Assembly: GCA_964059195.1 (NCBI GenBank)
Contig: CAXKWD010000001.1
Span: 218,744,484 to 218,808,483 of the forward strand
DNA from: Ectobius pallidus
Taxonomy: Eukaryota > Arthropoda > Insecta > Blattodea > Ectobiidae
DNA: 64,000 bases
Direction of reading: 5' to 3'
Part shown: positions 43,649 through 55,521 of the stretch, in pieces
How the letters are laid out: the number at the start of each line of letters is the position of its first letter
Position numbering within the stretch: position 1 is the stretch's first letter
The notes under the pieces: generated by a model
What the model was told of the DNA's origin: nothing
What the model saw: only the letters and a program-made list of their open reading frames with translations
The model's database searches: none
Program-made: the position numbers and the translations under genes

Positions 43649-44118
43649 CATCCAAGAATAGCACTTCTTTAACCTAAACAACTCTTACGTCATCTATTAA
43701 AGGCATTACGTCATCTTAAGTATATTATATTACTGGAATATGCGGAAGAAGTTTGGTTTTTATTTATGGGCTGTTACTAAATTAGCACGTTTCATAAGGT
43801 ACACGATGCTTTCTCCACAAGGCTAACTAGTCAGACGCTATCAGCATAACAAGATATCACAGCTATTTATTAAGTAGCTAGGGACTCGTCCCAGCACGCC
43901 ATCTGCAGAAACGAGGACGCTGTTAAGGATCCAATGCGAATTTATGTAGTTCACATTTCAGCCAATCCTCGCAGATATGTTGTATACGTCACTGTTATGC
44001 CAGAATCACGAATGTGCAAAAATTAGGAAGTTACAAATGGGTTACTTTTGTTATTACAGCACAACAAATAAAGCAGAACTTGTACTTTCATCAAATTAAA
44101 AAACCCCACTAATGTAAT
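43649..44118. other. No feature recognised
   Basis: No exon, RNA or transposon terminus recognised. Confidence 0.35.
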
Positions 44119-44246
44119 ATATATATATATATATATTATTAAATGAGAAATTTCCTCAAAACAGAGGTTTGTCTCCAACCAAACAAATACAACAGTCAAG
44201 CACTATCACATAACTCATCCTGACACACAAAATATGATACCACCAT

Positions 44247-45126
44247 TCAGAACTCTACACTGCTCACTACATTTCGCCACTTATCCCTGTCTTGTACATC
44301 TTCCTCCACTAAACCAAATCTTTCCTTCGACATGTGTACATTCTGTATCCAGGTAGTAGCAGGTCGTCCTCTTCCTCTTCTTCTCTTACTTTGCCATTCC
44401 TGTACGATTCTAGGTATTCTTTCTTCTCCCATTCTACGTACATGTCCATACCATCGAAGTCGTTTCCTTTCAATTGTGACTGCACTCTCTTCTTCTACTT
44501 CCATAATACGTCGTATTTCCGTATTCCTAATCCTATCTTTCCTAGATATCCTGGCAGACCGTCTCCAGAAGTCCATTTCCAGTGCGTTCAATCTGTTAAC
44601 CTGTTTTTTATTTAATGTCCATGTTTCTGCTCCGTAGAAGACTATACTCTGTAGTATGGTTTTGAATATTTTCGTTTTTTTACTATTGATTATATTTCTA
44701 CTCCATAAAATTGAATTTAACATTCCTATTATTTTCTTTCCACTAGTAATCTTTTGATTAATATCCATATTTGATGTCCACTCTATTTCCAGAATTGAAC
44801 CCAGGTATCGAAAATTTTGCACTTTTTTAATCCGTCTCCCATCAATGTATAGCTCATCTAGATCATTCGTCAAATATTCTGTCTTATCATAGTTTATCTT
44901 CAGTCCCCACCTTTGATATTCCATTGACAACTGACAACATACATAATTGGCATCTTCTCCATCCTGCGTTACTATTACCTGGTCATCTGCAAACAACAGG
45001 TGGTTTAAATATATTTCTTCAGATACCTCCAATCCCATCCTTTTGCATTTCCTAGACCAGATACGAAGGCTGATGTCTATATATATTTTGAAGAGTGTTG
45101 ATGACATGGGACATCCCTGAAGTAAT

Positions 45127-45128
<2 letters not shown>
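44247..45128 (-). CDS. L4: LINE reverse transcriptase 3' part, open but 5' truncated
   Basis: An uninterrupted 293-codon frame starting GLLQGCPMSSTLFKIYI, just inside the RT fingers/palm, with the catalytic box LLFADDQVIV, then WGLKINYDKTEYL, VQNFRYLGSIL, SIVFYGAETWTLNKKQ and KRLRWYGHVRRMGEERIP to the stop at 44247. The endonuclease and the first half of RT are absent, so it cannot be autonomous. The frame extends into a (TA)n tract at 45131-45175, giving a meaningless YIYIYI start. It differs from L1 and L2 in sequence. 3' side: a (TA)n run at 44119-44138 may be its tail. The intact frame indicates a fairly young insertion. Confidence 0.8.
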
Positions 45129-45130
<2 letters not shown>

Positions 45131-45179
<49 letters not shown>

Positions 45180-45240
45180 ATATATATATATGTCCATATA
45201 TAAGCAAAATTACTAATATATATATATAATATATTTTTTT
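45131..45240. repeat. (TA)n tract at the 5' truncation point of L4
   Basis: A TA run at 45131-45175, then TGTCCATATATATATATGTC repeats to about 45200. The LINE homology begins exactly at its edge. Confidence 0.85.
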
Positions 45241-45469
45241 CGTGTTAGCCTTAGTATTTCTAAAATATTTAGTAACTTCACATGTCAATTTTTTAAGTTT
45301 TCATTTTTCTATGTAAAATATTTTTGTAAACCAAGCATCAAAGAATATTACATAAAACATTTAAATCTTAATTAACTTATCTTAATTTTAGCGTCAGTCT
45401 TATTATTTTGTAATTGGAGTCTTTGCAATCATCACAGGGGAAGAAAAAGACCTGGCTAAAAAAAAACAG

Positions 45470-45979
45470 GTAAACTGATTAACAAAGTGCCAGAATGCTT
45501 TCGTTTAATCAGTGATAATAGGGATTATGGTATGCAGAAAATAAGTTATTTTTGTAATCTATTTCAGAGTTTAGCTCCAGATCGATTCATTAAGCAGAGC
45601 TTACGGAAGAACAAATGTCTAATTTGATAAGCATATTATGTGAAGGAATATGTGGGTAGTGTTATTTGTCAAAGCTAACTGTAATGCAACTTCCAAAACT
45701 GTATATGAACACTGTAAAACAATATGTTGCCATGAGAACTGATTTGCATTTGATAAATTCTTTCTAATATAAAATAGGCACTAAATTGGGCTTTACTTCG
45801 GTACCGGTCAACCGATTCGGTCCACAATCAATAGGTTTATACCCATGGACGTTATAAATGCGTATACCAAGTTTCATGAAAATCTGATAAAGCGTATTCG
45901 AGTTATCGCGCGTACAGACACACGAATAGACTTTTTCTCGTCCCCCACACAATCTCATAAGTACCAGTCTGGCAATTAG
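45470..45979 (+). mobile_element. Family K copy 4 (one module)
   Basis: CAGGTAAACTGATTAACAAA at the 5' side; end CTGGCAATTAGTA, altered from CTGGCACTTAATA. One CACTAAATTGGG module and an ACAGACACACG run only. Confidence 0.65.
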
Positions 45980-46187
45980 TAAGTATATGATGTGATAAGC
46001 AAGGAGAGACATGACAATTAAACATTCATCATCGCTTGGAGACAACACCGTGATTTGTTTCCGGAATCCCATCCAAGTTGAATGGCCACTTGCTGACCCA
46101 GACAAATACTGGACGACCTTGTCGTGTTCAATATGGCGGACGCCTTCAACTTGGCATTCAAATAAGCAGATATTGGTTCATCAAGAA

Positions 46188-46883
46188 CAGTGGCGCCAAC
46201 TTTTGAACAAAACTGGGTGGGCTCAAAGATTTTTAAATTTTCACACTCTCGCCCCTTTGATTCATGAAAAGGACTTATATGATAATTCGGATAAATATAA
46301 AAATTTGTAAGAAACGATGTCTTGTTTGTAATAATTAGTAACAATCAATGTAATTCAACCGCCAGAAAAATAATTCTGTAACATAGTTTACGGAAATTCT
46401 TTAAAATTAATAATGTTATATTATAAACTTTGTTTTTTTAGGTACCTACTAAAATAAAATAATTATTTAGCACGGCGTGTTCCAAAATGTGGAGTAAGTG
46501 ATCTTCCCTTTCCTTAGACCAAAAGCTTATTTTCATAGCAATTAGACTATATTGCTTAAATTTGTTATAATTTCTTACTTGTAAGTTTCAATTTTAGTGT
46601 ACATGATAGTATAATATTATAATTATACACACGCCCAATTGTATAAGTTATAATTTTTCAATTCACTTTGTTTTCTCTGCATATTATTGGACGCATTTTT
46701 GTCTTATGTTTTAATATAGGCAGATCAATATTGTATTATTATTCTATTGATAGCATTTTGTATTATTATGTATGATATCTAAGGTATTTGTTTTTTGTAG
46801 ATTTCTTTTCATGTATTTTGTATTTATCCTGGTTGAGTGGAAGATAAGGCCCTATGGCCTTAACTCTGCCAGGCAAAATAAAA

Positions 46884-46935
<52 letters not shown>

Positions 46936-47445
46936 GCCCCCAATCTCACTATCTTTTTCATCGTTTATTGTCCCTTGATGACCTTTTTAATTCATTCATT
47001 CTACATGTTCCACCCACTCTTTCTTTTTAACCAGTCGCCAATGTCCACACTTGTCTTATATCACAATATTTTGCCTTGGCTATTAATGGCCTTCCTGTGA
47101 TTTTTCTCACAAGCATCGTCTAAATTCTAAATCTAACTTTTCTGCGCTCTCCTTAAGTAAATTATACAGTCTTTAGAACAGTGGTGGCTGTGGAAAACTG
47201 CACTGACAGACGTAAAAAATGTAATGAATTGTGGAACGATTTCAATTAGGCCTATCGTGAGGGAAGTGGAACAAAAGAAGATCGTATTATAGCCTATATG
47301 TCCACAATAGTCTGATTTTTCGATTTACAGCGATTCAACAAATACACACAATTTTTAGTAATAGCAACAAATAATTATGATAATAATACCGGCAATTTAT
47401 TGGGTGGGCTTGAGCTCCACGGGCCCATATAAGTTGGCGCCACTG
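46188..47445. mobile_element. hAT-9 (CAGTGGCGCCAACTT termini) with a LINE tail inside
   Basis: Termini CAGTGGCGCCAACTT and AAGTTGGCGCCACTG. Exact 8-bp duplication ATCAAGAA at 46180-46187 and 47446-47453. GGGTGGGCT is repeated just inside both ends. A LINE 3' tail lies at 46774-46936. No transposase frame. Confidence 0.85.
46774..46936 (+). mobile_element. CR1/Jockey-like LINE 3' tail with (TTA)n
   Basis: CCTGGTTGAGTGGAAGATAA, GGCCCTATGGCCTTAACTCT, GCCAGGCAAAATAAAACA and then (TTA)n to 46936: the known style of an insect LINE tail. The related minus copy is 56463-56545. The LINE's 5' boundary is unclear and may lie further left. Confidence 0.6.
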
Positions 47446-47495
47446 ATCAAGAAGACATAAAATAAAAGATTTGGCGAAGTGAGCAACCTACTAAT

Positions 47496-47498
<3 letters not shown>

Positions 47499-47556
<58 letters not shown>

Positions 47557-47620
47557 TCTCCCTGTCGTAGTTTTACCTCTCCATTTTAAGATTTAAGCTA
47601 CCCAAGCCGCCCGGGCCTTA
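47499..47620. repeat. (TC)n run plus a GA-tailed repeat end
   Basis: A TC run at 47499-47560 is followed by CGTAGTTTTACCTCTCC and ACCCAAGCCGCCCGGGC. The reverse complement of the latter block is at 61801-61860, also with a GA-rich tail, so it is a small retroposon family. The frame 47633-47902 next to it has no motif. Confidence 0.55.
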
Positions 47621-47930
47621 CAGGGATTACCTTTGGATCACATACATACTTTTTTGACCAGACATGGACATGGAGGGCCTCCCCGAATGAGTGATCAGCC
47701 CAGTGCCGGGGCCACCTCCGAGACAACACGAACACATCTGGATAAATTCAAAACTAGGTCCAGTAAGTTTGAGAAAAATCATATTTTTATGCGAAATCGG
47801 TTGTTGGACCAGATATATATAGCCTATGGCTCAAGTAGGCCTAATCCAGGGGTGGAAGGCGGGGCCAACAAACAACAACAGCTGCATTCCATTACATGCT
47901 AGTTTTAAGATGTGTACAAAATATAAAAGA

Positions 47931-48469
47931 AATAAAATCAGGTAAACTGATGTAACAAAGTACCAGAATGCTTTTGTTTAATCAGTTATAATTGCAATTA
48001 TGATACGCAGAAAGTAAGTTATTTTTGTAATCGATTTCCGAGTTAAGATCCAGATCGATTCATTAAGCTTACGGATGAACATAATTTGATAAGCATATGT
48101 GAAGGAATATGTGGGTAGGGTTATTTGTCAAAGCAAACTGTATTGAAACTTCCAAAGCCGTATATAAACACTGCAAAGCAATTGTATTACCATGAGAACT
48201 GATTTGCATTTGATAAATTCTTTCTTATCCATAAAATAGTCACTAAATTGGATTTTACTCCGGTACCGGTCAATCGATTTGGTCCAATATCAATGGGCTT
48301 CTTCCCATGGACGTTATAAATGAGTATACCAAGTTCCGTCAAAATCCGATAAAGCGTATTTGAGTACTGTATTGCTTGTGCAGACACACGGACAGACAGA
48401 TTGACAGACGGACAGACATTTTCCTGCCCTCCACACAATGTTATAAAGTACCATTCTGGCACTTAATAA
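47931..48469 (+). mobile_element. Family K copy 5 (one module)
   Basis: AATAAAATCAGGTAAACTG to CTGGCACTTAATAA, with one module (CACTAAATTGGATTTTACTC) and a CACGGACAGACAGA run. The tRNA-like block is deleted. Confidence 0.7.
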
Positions 48470-48582
48470 CAGAAAAATGATGGTTTCATTGAGCATATTG
48501 ATGCACATTTTAATAGTTTAGTTATAATGTATCTAATTTGCTTGTTATTAAGTATTTGTGCATATTTTAAATGACTTATTAC

Positions 48583-49060
48583 TAGGGGGCGGATTTCGAT
48601 GACATGTCATATTTTTCCCCTTTTCATTATTTCAGGTTTCCGACTAATTTAAACCCGATTCCAAGCATCCTGGTGAAAATAGAACGGCTTTTATTGTGCA
48701 TATAACTGCATATTTAGGAATTTTTCAACTATTGTAGCATATTTAGTATGAATATGCCTATTTAGGTCATATTTAGGTCATATTTTTGGCATATTTGTGT
48801 GCATATCAAATAAATTTTGAAGTTTCATATCATATTTTGTAAATTTTGCACTATAATGATACTTTTTGAGAATTTACAGATATTTTAAATAATTAACACT
48901 ATATTTTAATCAAATGTATTGTAATGAAACTTAAAAAATATACATATTGTTTAAGTGGTAAAGTCATATTTTAAATTTTATCGGTCATATTTTAATGTTT
49001 TTTTAGGTCATAAATGCATGCATATATCCTATTTTTTAGGTCATAGAAATCCGCCCCCTA
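48583..49060. mobile_element. hAT-3 MITE, complete (empty-site reference)
   Basis: Termini TAGGGGGCGGATTTCGATGA and GTCATAGAAATCCGCCCCCT(A). Exact 8-bp duplication CTTATTAC at 48575-48582 and 49061-49068. The interior is packed with CATATTTAGGT words. Position 48892|48893 is the uninterrupted site used by the composite Helitron in the copy at 10167-11465. Confidence 0.9.
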
Positions 49061-49325
49061 CTTATTACTAACAAGTCTTTTTTTTAATATGCATGTATCT
49101 GTTAATTCAACATTTGCAGCATATTTAGCTAATTGAATGTTCTGATTACTGACCGTGCATTAATTGATAGTGAGCTATATATCCTGATGTTTTCGGATCT
49201 GGTTGTATACACGTTTTGATTCAGGAATTTTCAACGTAGGCCTACTAAAATTTGTTGCATTGACCTTGTTTATTTCAAAGTTTCGTGATGTAATTACACT
49301 ATTCAGCTAACAAAAGAACTTATTT

Positions 49326-49470
49326 TGGGAGGTCCCAAGTTCAAATCCCGTGGCCGGCCAATTTGACATGGGTTTTTTCCATGGTTTCCCCAGTCGTAAA
49401 GTCAAATGCCGAATTGGGTATTTACATACCATGAATCATCCTCATCATTTCATCCTGTATCGCATCCTTT
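49326..49470 (+). mobile_element. SINE-3-like repeat with B box
   Basis: GGTCCCAAGTTCAAATCCCG resembles a tRNA T-arm/B box, followed by CATGGTTTCCCCAGTCGTAA and GTCAAATGCCGAATTGGG, wording I know from insect tRNA-derived SINEs. The A-box side is unclear and no target duplication was found. Confidence 0.4.
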
Positions 49471-49479
49471 TATATTAAT

Positions 49480-50325
49480 ATCAGTTGAAATTTACTCCAC
49501 AAAAATACACCAAAAATAGAAACAATTGACAATCAATAGTTCCATGGCCTCTACCCTACTGTATAGAGAGACAAAGATCCCGAACTCCTGATATGGCCTC
49601 GTAGCTAAAAGGAGTATGATTAGTATTGCTCTTGCTTTAGGGTAAAGTGAGAGTACATATAAGTTTTTTTTCCCCATTAATATCCATCCAGTATGAACAA
49701 TCAGGTTGTAGTACACTGACATCAGAATTTGTACTAAAAACTTGAAAATACGAATGTTGTTTCACCACTTCCAGTGAATGTTAATGAAATATGTTGAATC
49801 ACTTGTGAAAGATGTTTTCAAGGTGAAAGTGAAGGAACCTGAAAAAGTATCATTTCACTTTCAGTTCGTTTGAATTTCACAATCAATGCATATTTTGTGG
49901 ATCTCTAAGGTTGCCTGTGGGTGGGCTACGATTTTCAAGCGTTTCAGTTTTTCCCATGATCATTTCTCATCATTTATCTTCTCAAATTCACTTTTCCTGA
50001 AGCTAAGTCCTGTTTTAACTCGACCGTTCGGTATTTCGTCGGTTTGTAAGTTTATTCGTTATGCAGTCACTAGGCTTGGTCCGATTTTCTTTTCCTATGT
50101 GGCGTGAATGTTCTTTGAAGCGATTGAAAACTACATCTGTGTAAGGATTTTTATTTTTTATTTCTTTTCAAGATGAAGAGCATATCTTAGATCTTTGGAC
50201 GCAAGATCTACTGTTCACAGAACTATTAGAGAGATGGTCAAGAGGTTTAGACAGAACGACTGGTAAGAAATTGAGGAATTTTGATTTTTCACTATAGAAT
50301 TGCCATAAGTTTATACATATGATGT
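49480..50325. other. No gene seen
   Basis: Frames at 49492-49722 and 49886-50107 carry no motif. No transposon ends recognised. Confidence 0.35.
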
Positions 50326-50329
50326 TAAG

Positions 50330-51055
50330 GTAGAAGTTAAGCGTCGAATAAAATCATGAAAAGCCAGTTTCTATGCAGTTCAGAAATTTTAATCTTTTCG
50401 TCTTCTGTCCAAAAATCTAAAAATAAAAATATATAAGATTTATCCTGCCAGTTGTATTATATGGATGTGAGACATGGCCCCTTACTCTTCGGGAAGAACA
50501 TAATCTGAGAGTGTTCGAAAACAGGGGGCTTAGAAAAATACTTGGGCTTAAGAGAGATGAAAATGGGGACCGAAGAAAACTGCATAAGACGAGCTTCATA
50601 ACCTGTAGGCCTACTCGTCACCAGATATAGTAAAGGTAATTAAATCACTGAGGATGAAATGGGTTGGACATGTTGCGCGCATGGGAGAGGAAAGATATCT
50701 AAAAATATAAACTTTGAGACCCTAAGGAAATTTACCACTGGGAAGACATATAGCCTAATAGGTGGAAGGACAATAACTTATTAGATTAGATTTAAGGGGG
50801 GACATACAGCTTTCGGTGAAATTCATTCATTGCTGAGGAAATAATAATGAAATTCACCTATGAATTTCACCGAAATTCACCCTCAAGAGAAGTAGGATTT
50901 GCGAGGGATGGTTGGATGGAGTCAGCACAGAATAGGGTTGAATGGCGGGCTCAGGTAATCTCGGCAGTGAACCTTCGGGTTCCATAAAATACTTAAAATT
51001 CCTTTAACTTGCTTAGGAATTGTCTGGTGCCATTGAATAAGTTAGTAAATAAAAT
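50330..51055 (+). pseudogene. L1 LINE 3' part, with a small TTAA-family insert
   Basis: Collinear with 4388-4986: GTTGTATTATATGGATGTGA, GGAAGAACATAATCTGAGAG, TGAAATGGGTTGGACATGTT, and the tail ending TTGAATAAGTTAGTAAATAA. Frameshifts and stops are numerous. The 87-bp insert at 50796-50882 splits the GATTTAA|GAGAAGTAGG site. Confidence 0.8.
50796..50882. mobile_element. Miniature TTAA-family element (87 bp)
   Basis: It begins GGGGGGACATACAGCTTTCG after TTAA (50792-50795) and ends CCGAAATTCACCC before TCAA (a mutated TTAA). GGTGAAATTCA and TGAATTTCACC form inverted arms. Confidence 0.65.
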
Positions 51056-51260
51056 TTTCCATAAAATTAAAATACGAAAATAAATATCTTCAGTGTAATA
51101 GTGACCTTGGAGGATTTCGGGCATCGACAACTTTTACCGTCTGAGTAAAATAGTGACTTCTCTAGCCATTGGCAGTTCCTAGAAACTGCACTTGTAAAGT
51201 AGGTTAGAATTCTTTACGTGATTGGCTTGTTTTGAATGATTGTGAAAGTCCTACCTGTCA

Positions 51261-52530
51261 TCTATATATATAAAAATGAATGTATGTGTGTGTGTGTGTG
51301 TTTGTCCTTTATGCATTACTACACCATTCATCCGATCGCCATGAAACTTTGGGAAGTTGTTGGGTACATTCCCGGGAAGGTTTCTGTCATACTACATTTT
51401 TAATTTTAGCCTTCGTTCGCGAGTTATGAGTGAAAAACGGCAAGAAAACGTGCATTTTTTACGTTTTCGAAGCATTAGTTTTCAGTTATTCATTTCAGTT
51501 GTCAAATCAATTGCAGAAGGCTTTGTCTATTTTTGTCATACCTTGAAAATAATATCGTCGCGATCGCTATGGAAGGCAATGGATATCTCAGGTTATTATA
51601 AAAGCTATAGATGTCGATAAACATATTTTATTTGACATGGAATATAGTTTACAGAAAATTCCGGGGAAGTTGCTTAGTTCGGGGTCCTGGCTACAACGTT
51701 TTTATATGTAATCGTAATTAAAATATCTTATGTAGGGTCGTTAAATCTGCCTGAAATGTAACGGAATTATAAGTCTGGACAATTGAATATAGAAATCACG
51801 GCCTCAGTAGGCTTATTCCATTATTCACCTATATAAATAAAAACTAATGTACTATGTCTGTCTGTCAAATACATTTACGCACTTTTTTTTATCGTGAGTT
51901 TAATCGATTTCATTTCTCATAATCTTTCGAATACTGCATTTTTCCATTTATTTTCTAATCGTGAAATTCACTTCAAAGCCGGATTTAGCCTATAGCTGTT
52001 TCATTAATTAGGCCTATCAAATGTTTAGTTTACACCTATGAATGTTTCGCGTGCAAAGTGTTAATAAATATAATATTTTAATTATTTTGCTCTGAATTAT
52101 TAATCTTTCGATTAATTATCTTGGGAGAAGCCGTGGGGCAGTGGCGGACGCAGAGGGGGGGATTGGGGGGATAGATCCCCCCCCCCCCGAAATTTGAAAA
52201 AGGGCTATATATGCACTCTAAGGGGCCAGTTTTATAAACTAATTATGTATGTAAGTCTTTCTACCTATTCAAATCCCCCCCTGAAAAAAAATTCTGCGTC
52301 CGCTACTGCCGTGGGGATCTGCTATAAGCTATAATAAGCTATAGCCTATCTAGCGTTTTCTGAGGGAATAGTTTGTGTGTGATAAGTCATTCTTCCCCAT
52401 TTCAAATTCTTAATACCTAAGTTATATAAAGACCTTAAAGACCTAGAGTTTGAAAATCGAAAATCCTTCATAAGTTATTTTCGTATTTACAAAATACAAA
52501 ACCCGAGCGACGCCGGGCCTTTTAAGCTAG
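51261..52530 (+). mobile_element. Composite Helitron: C head, B piece, D-like piece, A tail
   Basis: It starts A|TCTATATATATAAAAATGAA (C head), followed by Helitron B words to GCGATCGC near 51565. From about 51828 a D-like end is found (CCTATATAAATAAAAACTAA ... GAAGCCGTGGGG). From about 52345 Helitron A's 3' part runs to a CCCGAGCGACGCCGGG hairpin, CTAG (52527-52530) and T. A hAT-10 insertion is at 52139-52308. The pieces may be one read-through unit or separate truncated copies. Confidence 0.6.
52139..52308. mobile_element. hAT-10 MITE (CAGTGGCGGACGCAG termini)
   Basis: CAGTGGCGGACGCAGAGG and TCTGCGTCCGCTACTG with one mismatch; exact 8-bp duplication CCGTGGGG (52131-52138, 52309-52316). G and C homopolymers lie inside. 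It splits the terminal hairpin of a D-like Helitron. Confidence 0.85.
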
Positions 52531-53004
52531 TATCTCATATTTAAATGATATCGTAACATATGCCCATTCGATAAATATTTTAATTAAGCCAGTATCAGTA
52601 AAATACGAGAGTAATGACCTTGGAGCTTTGGACGACATCTGTCAGTAGAAAAGTTCAACAATCCTCGCTGTTGGCAAAGGAAACCACAACCAGGTCGACT
52701 TTCCTTGTTTTTTGTGTCCTGCTCACTTTTAATTGCTGTCGCGAAACTTGTTGAGCAAGTCCTAATCATATTCCGATTAATTTCTAAAACAAGAAATATG
52801 TGATTTCGTTCCAGTTTTTGTATCTCTTTGGCCGTGCTTTCTCCAAATGCGAGGAACATGAATCTGGTAAACAATTGCAAGTCGGTATTGAGTGACTGGT
52901 TTTAGCACTTTCATTGCCATGGCCACATGTGTAATAACCTGCCTCGTCATTATATTATTAATTAATGCAGGCTTTGAGATAGGGAGATGTGGCATAATCA
53001 GTGA

Positions 53005-55521
53005 CTAGCAGATATTCGCGGTTTCCCTCGCGATTATTTACTCAACTGATAGATGTTTTGTTTAAATTACTTATTTAACAGAAAAATAAATAAAACATTA
53101 TATTTATTAACACTGACATCGTTTTTTCATAATTGTCCCACCCCATTTTGTCTCCTTTTACATGCTTAGAGCCTACGATAATCATCCATATTTCTCAACT
53201 AAATATACAAAGCCTACAGCTATGAATAACGTATCAGTGGATAGAATTTTTACCGACTTCTGATATGCCATACTCGTTGGAACACACTCAGACTGAAACA
53301 ACAGGGTAGAGAAAGTTATGTGACTGCATTACATTGTGCATTATTTTCGTGGATTTAATTGTTTATTTACGCCAACGGATTATAGTGATAGCTTTTCTAG
53401 TTTGTCAAATTCTCGTGTCATTTATTTCCAAAGCTAACTGTGACCACTGCCAACAGTACACTGTTGTCATGAAAACTGTACATGGAATTTGATTTGGATT
53501 CTGTGTAATTCTGTCTAAAAAGGTATTAAGTATCCTCAAAAACATTTGATTTTAGGCATTTAAAATGAAAAAATTCAAAATCCTTCCTTAGTGAGCACTT
53601 AGGCCTACGTTATGAAACGAAGGTACTGTCAAAATTCCTAGTCTCTACCTATTATAGTTTAGACTCTACGTTGATTCTCTGTCAGTCAGTCATTAAGTCG
53701 GTGAGGACAAAGCCTCTTATAATAGCTTAAAAGGCCCGGCGTCGTCCGAGTTTTGTATTTTGTAATTCGAAATTAACTTATGAAGGACTTTCGATTTCCA
53801 AACTCTAGGTCCTTATAGGCCTATAGGTATTAAAAATTTGAAACGAAGAAGAACGACTTATCACACTCAAACTATTCCTTCAGAAAACCCTTGATATAAC
53901 TTCTTATGGCTCATAGAGGATGTAGAATTTTGCATCCCATCGCTTCTACATACCAAGCCTGGTAGGACTTTAAATAAGAAGAAACAGAAATGCCGGTAAC
54001 ATAAAATTGCATTGTATTAGCGGAATATTTTATTTCTCCCTCTCATGTTACCGTAAAACCGTTTTCTGGATGAAATTAATCAGAAATGCAATATTACTTT
54101 CATACTTTCCTCCCCAAAAACTTGCGATATAATATTGCATATTACCATACCTCGTATATTTTTCTCTGTGTCCAGGGTAGAGAAAGTTATGTGACTGCAT
54201 TATTTTCGTGGATTTCATTCTTTAATGTTTACAGTATTTATAACATTATTATATTGACAGCTTTTCTAAATTGTCAAAGTCACGTTTCATTTATTTCCAA
54301 ACCCATCTGAAACCAGTGGCAACAAATACACTGTTGTGATTTGGATTTGATAATTCAGTGTAAAAAGGTATTAAGTATTCTAAAAAAATTTAATTTTTGG
54401 CATTTAAAATCAAAATTTTTCAAAATCCTTTCTTAGTGAAACGAAGGTAGCTACTGTCAAAATGTCAAGTTCCTACCTATTATAGTTTAGGCTAGGCGTT
54501 GATTCTCTGTCATTAATTCAGTCAGTCAATCAATCATTCAGTCAGTCAGCCAGTCAATCAATCATTCAGTCAGTCAGCCAGGACAAAGCCTCTTAGGGGA
54601 GAGTTGCCGAAGTTGAACCGTTGCCTAAGTTGGACCTCCTTCATATTTCGCTATGTGTTAGTAACTTAAACCTTCAAGTTGGCTCTACGGGTGAGAAACG
54701 TTGTCAAGGGCGTGTGATCCAACGGTCAGTTGGATGCAGCCTTTGAAGAAAGAATAACTGCAATTATTGTGTTCTCCTCGTTTGTGTAACAAGAGTCGCG
54801 CTACAAAAGATAAGCTAGTGTGCAGAGTAAGAATAAGCAAAACAATTACCTACATTATATTTTACAAGTGCCTTTCATTAGTTAATAACTAGATATCGTA
54901 AAACTAGTTTAACATTTTGTGAGTCCTTGTAGCATCATATTTCTTTACATGGCGTCCAGTTGCCGAAGTTGGACCACTGCGTGTTTCCTAATTTGGACCA
55001 CCATAACTTCCATTCTTGATATCAGTGTATAGGCAGATTTGGTATATTTGGTGTTTTTTACATTTTTCATGCAATTTGTTTCCTAGGTTATTCTTTGTTT
55101 CTTATTTGAAGCACTTTATCAGTACAAAGCAGTTTGCTTCTAATTTACAAATTATAATTAATGGTTCTGTATAATATGCCCTAACTAATTTACTTCAAAT
55201 GCCATGTGTGCCTAATAAATTTGTTAAAATACAGGTTATTTAAAATATTACAATTATTTTTTTATTTTACTCACAGTTTTACCATCGGTCCAACTTAAGC
55301 AACCGGTTTCCTAATTCGGACCATTTACAGACTTCTAAATTTTAAATTGTAGACATTGGAGATATATATCTATACAAAATATAATACTACCAGATGAAAG
55401 TGTATAAAATGTAGATTATTGTACGATATATCTTGTATCAATTAAATACATAATAAAGGCGTGGGGTAACAAAATGTAAAATCGGTCCAACATAGGCAAC
55501 CTTCCCCTATATCTATAGAGA
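53005..55521 (-). mobile_element. Head-to-tail Helitron array A-A'-E, minus
   Basis: Read on the minus strand: the 5' end TCTCTATAGATATA at 55521 and a complete A unit, split by a mariner at 54596-55507, to its hairpin and AAGCTA at about 53724. An A' unit follows, starting TTATAAGAGGCTTTGTCC (first bases lost) at 53722, to about 53187. Then an E-type end with hairpin CGCGAGGGAAACCGCG and CTAG at 53005-53008, followed by T. The outer flanks are A and T, as for a single Helitron insertion. Confidence 0.65.
54596..55507. mobile_element. mariner-type element (GGGGAGAGTTGCC termini)
   Basis: Left GGGGAGAGTTGCCGAAGTTG, right CAACATAGGCAACCTTCCCC, TA on both sides (54594-54595, 55508-55509). Words GGTCCAACTT/AAGTTGGACC are repeated several times inside (54626, 54967, 55288). 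912 bp, no transposase. It has inserted 12 bp from the 5' end of a Helitron A. Confidence 0.75.

Noticed and set aside
44332..44637. Two plus-strand frames of 101 and 93 residues
   Set aside because: Antisense shadows of the L4 reverse transcriptase.
46011..46344. Overlapping frames of 99 (plus) and 108 (minus) residues across a hAT-9 end
   Set aside because: They cross a transposon boundary on opposite strands and have no motif.
52584..52995. Overlapping minus-strand frames of 98 and 72 residues
   Set aside because: No recognised domain and no splice or coding signal that I can defend; adjacent to Helitron E.
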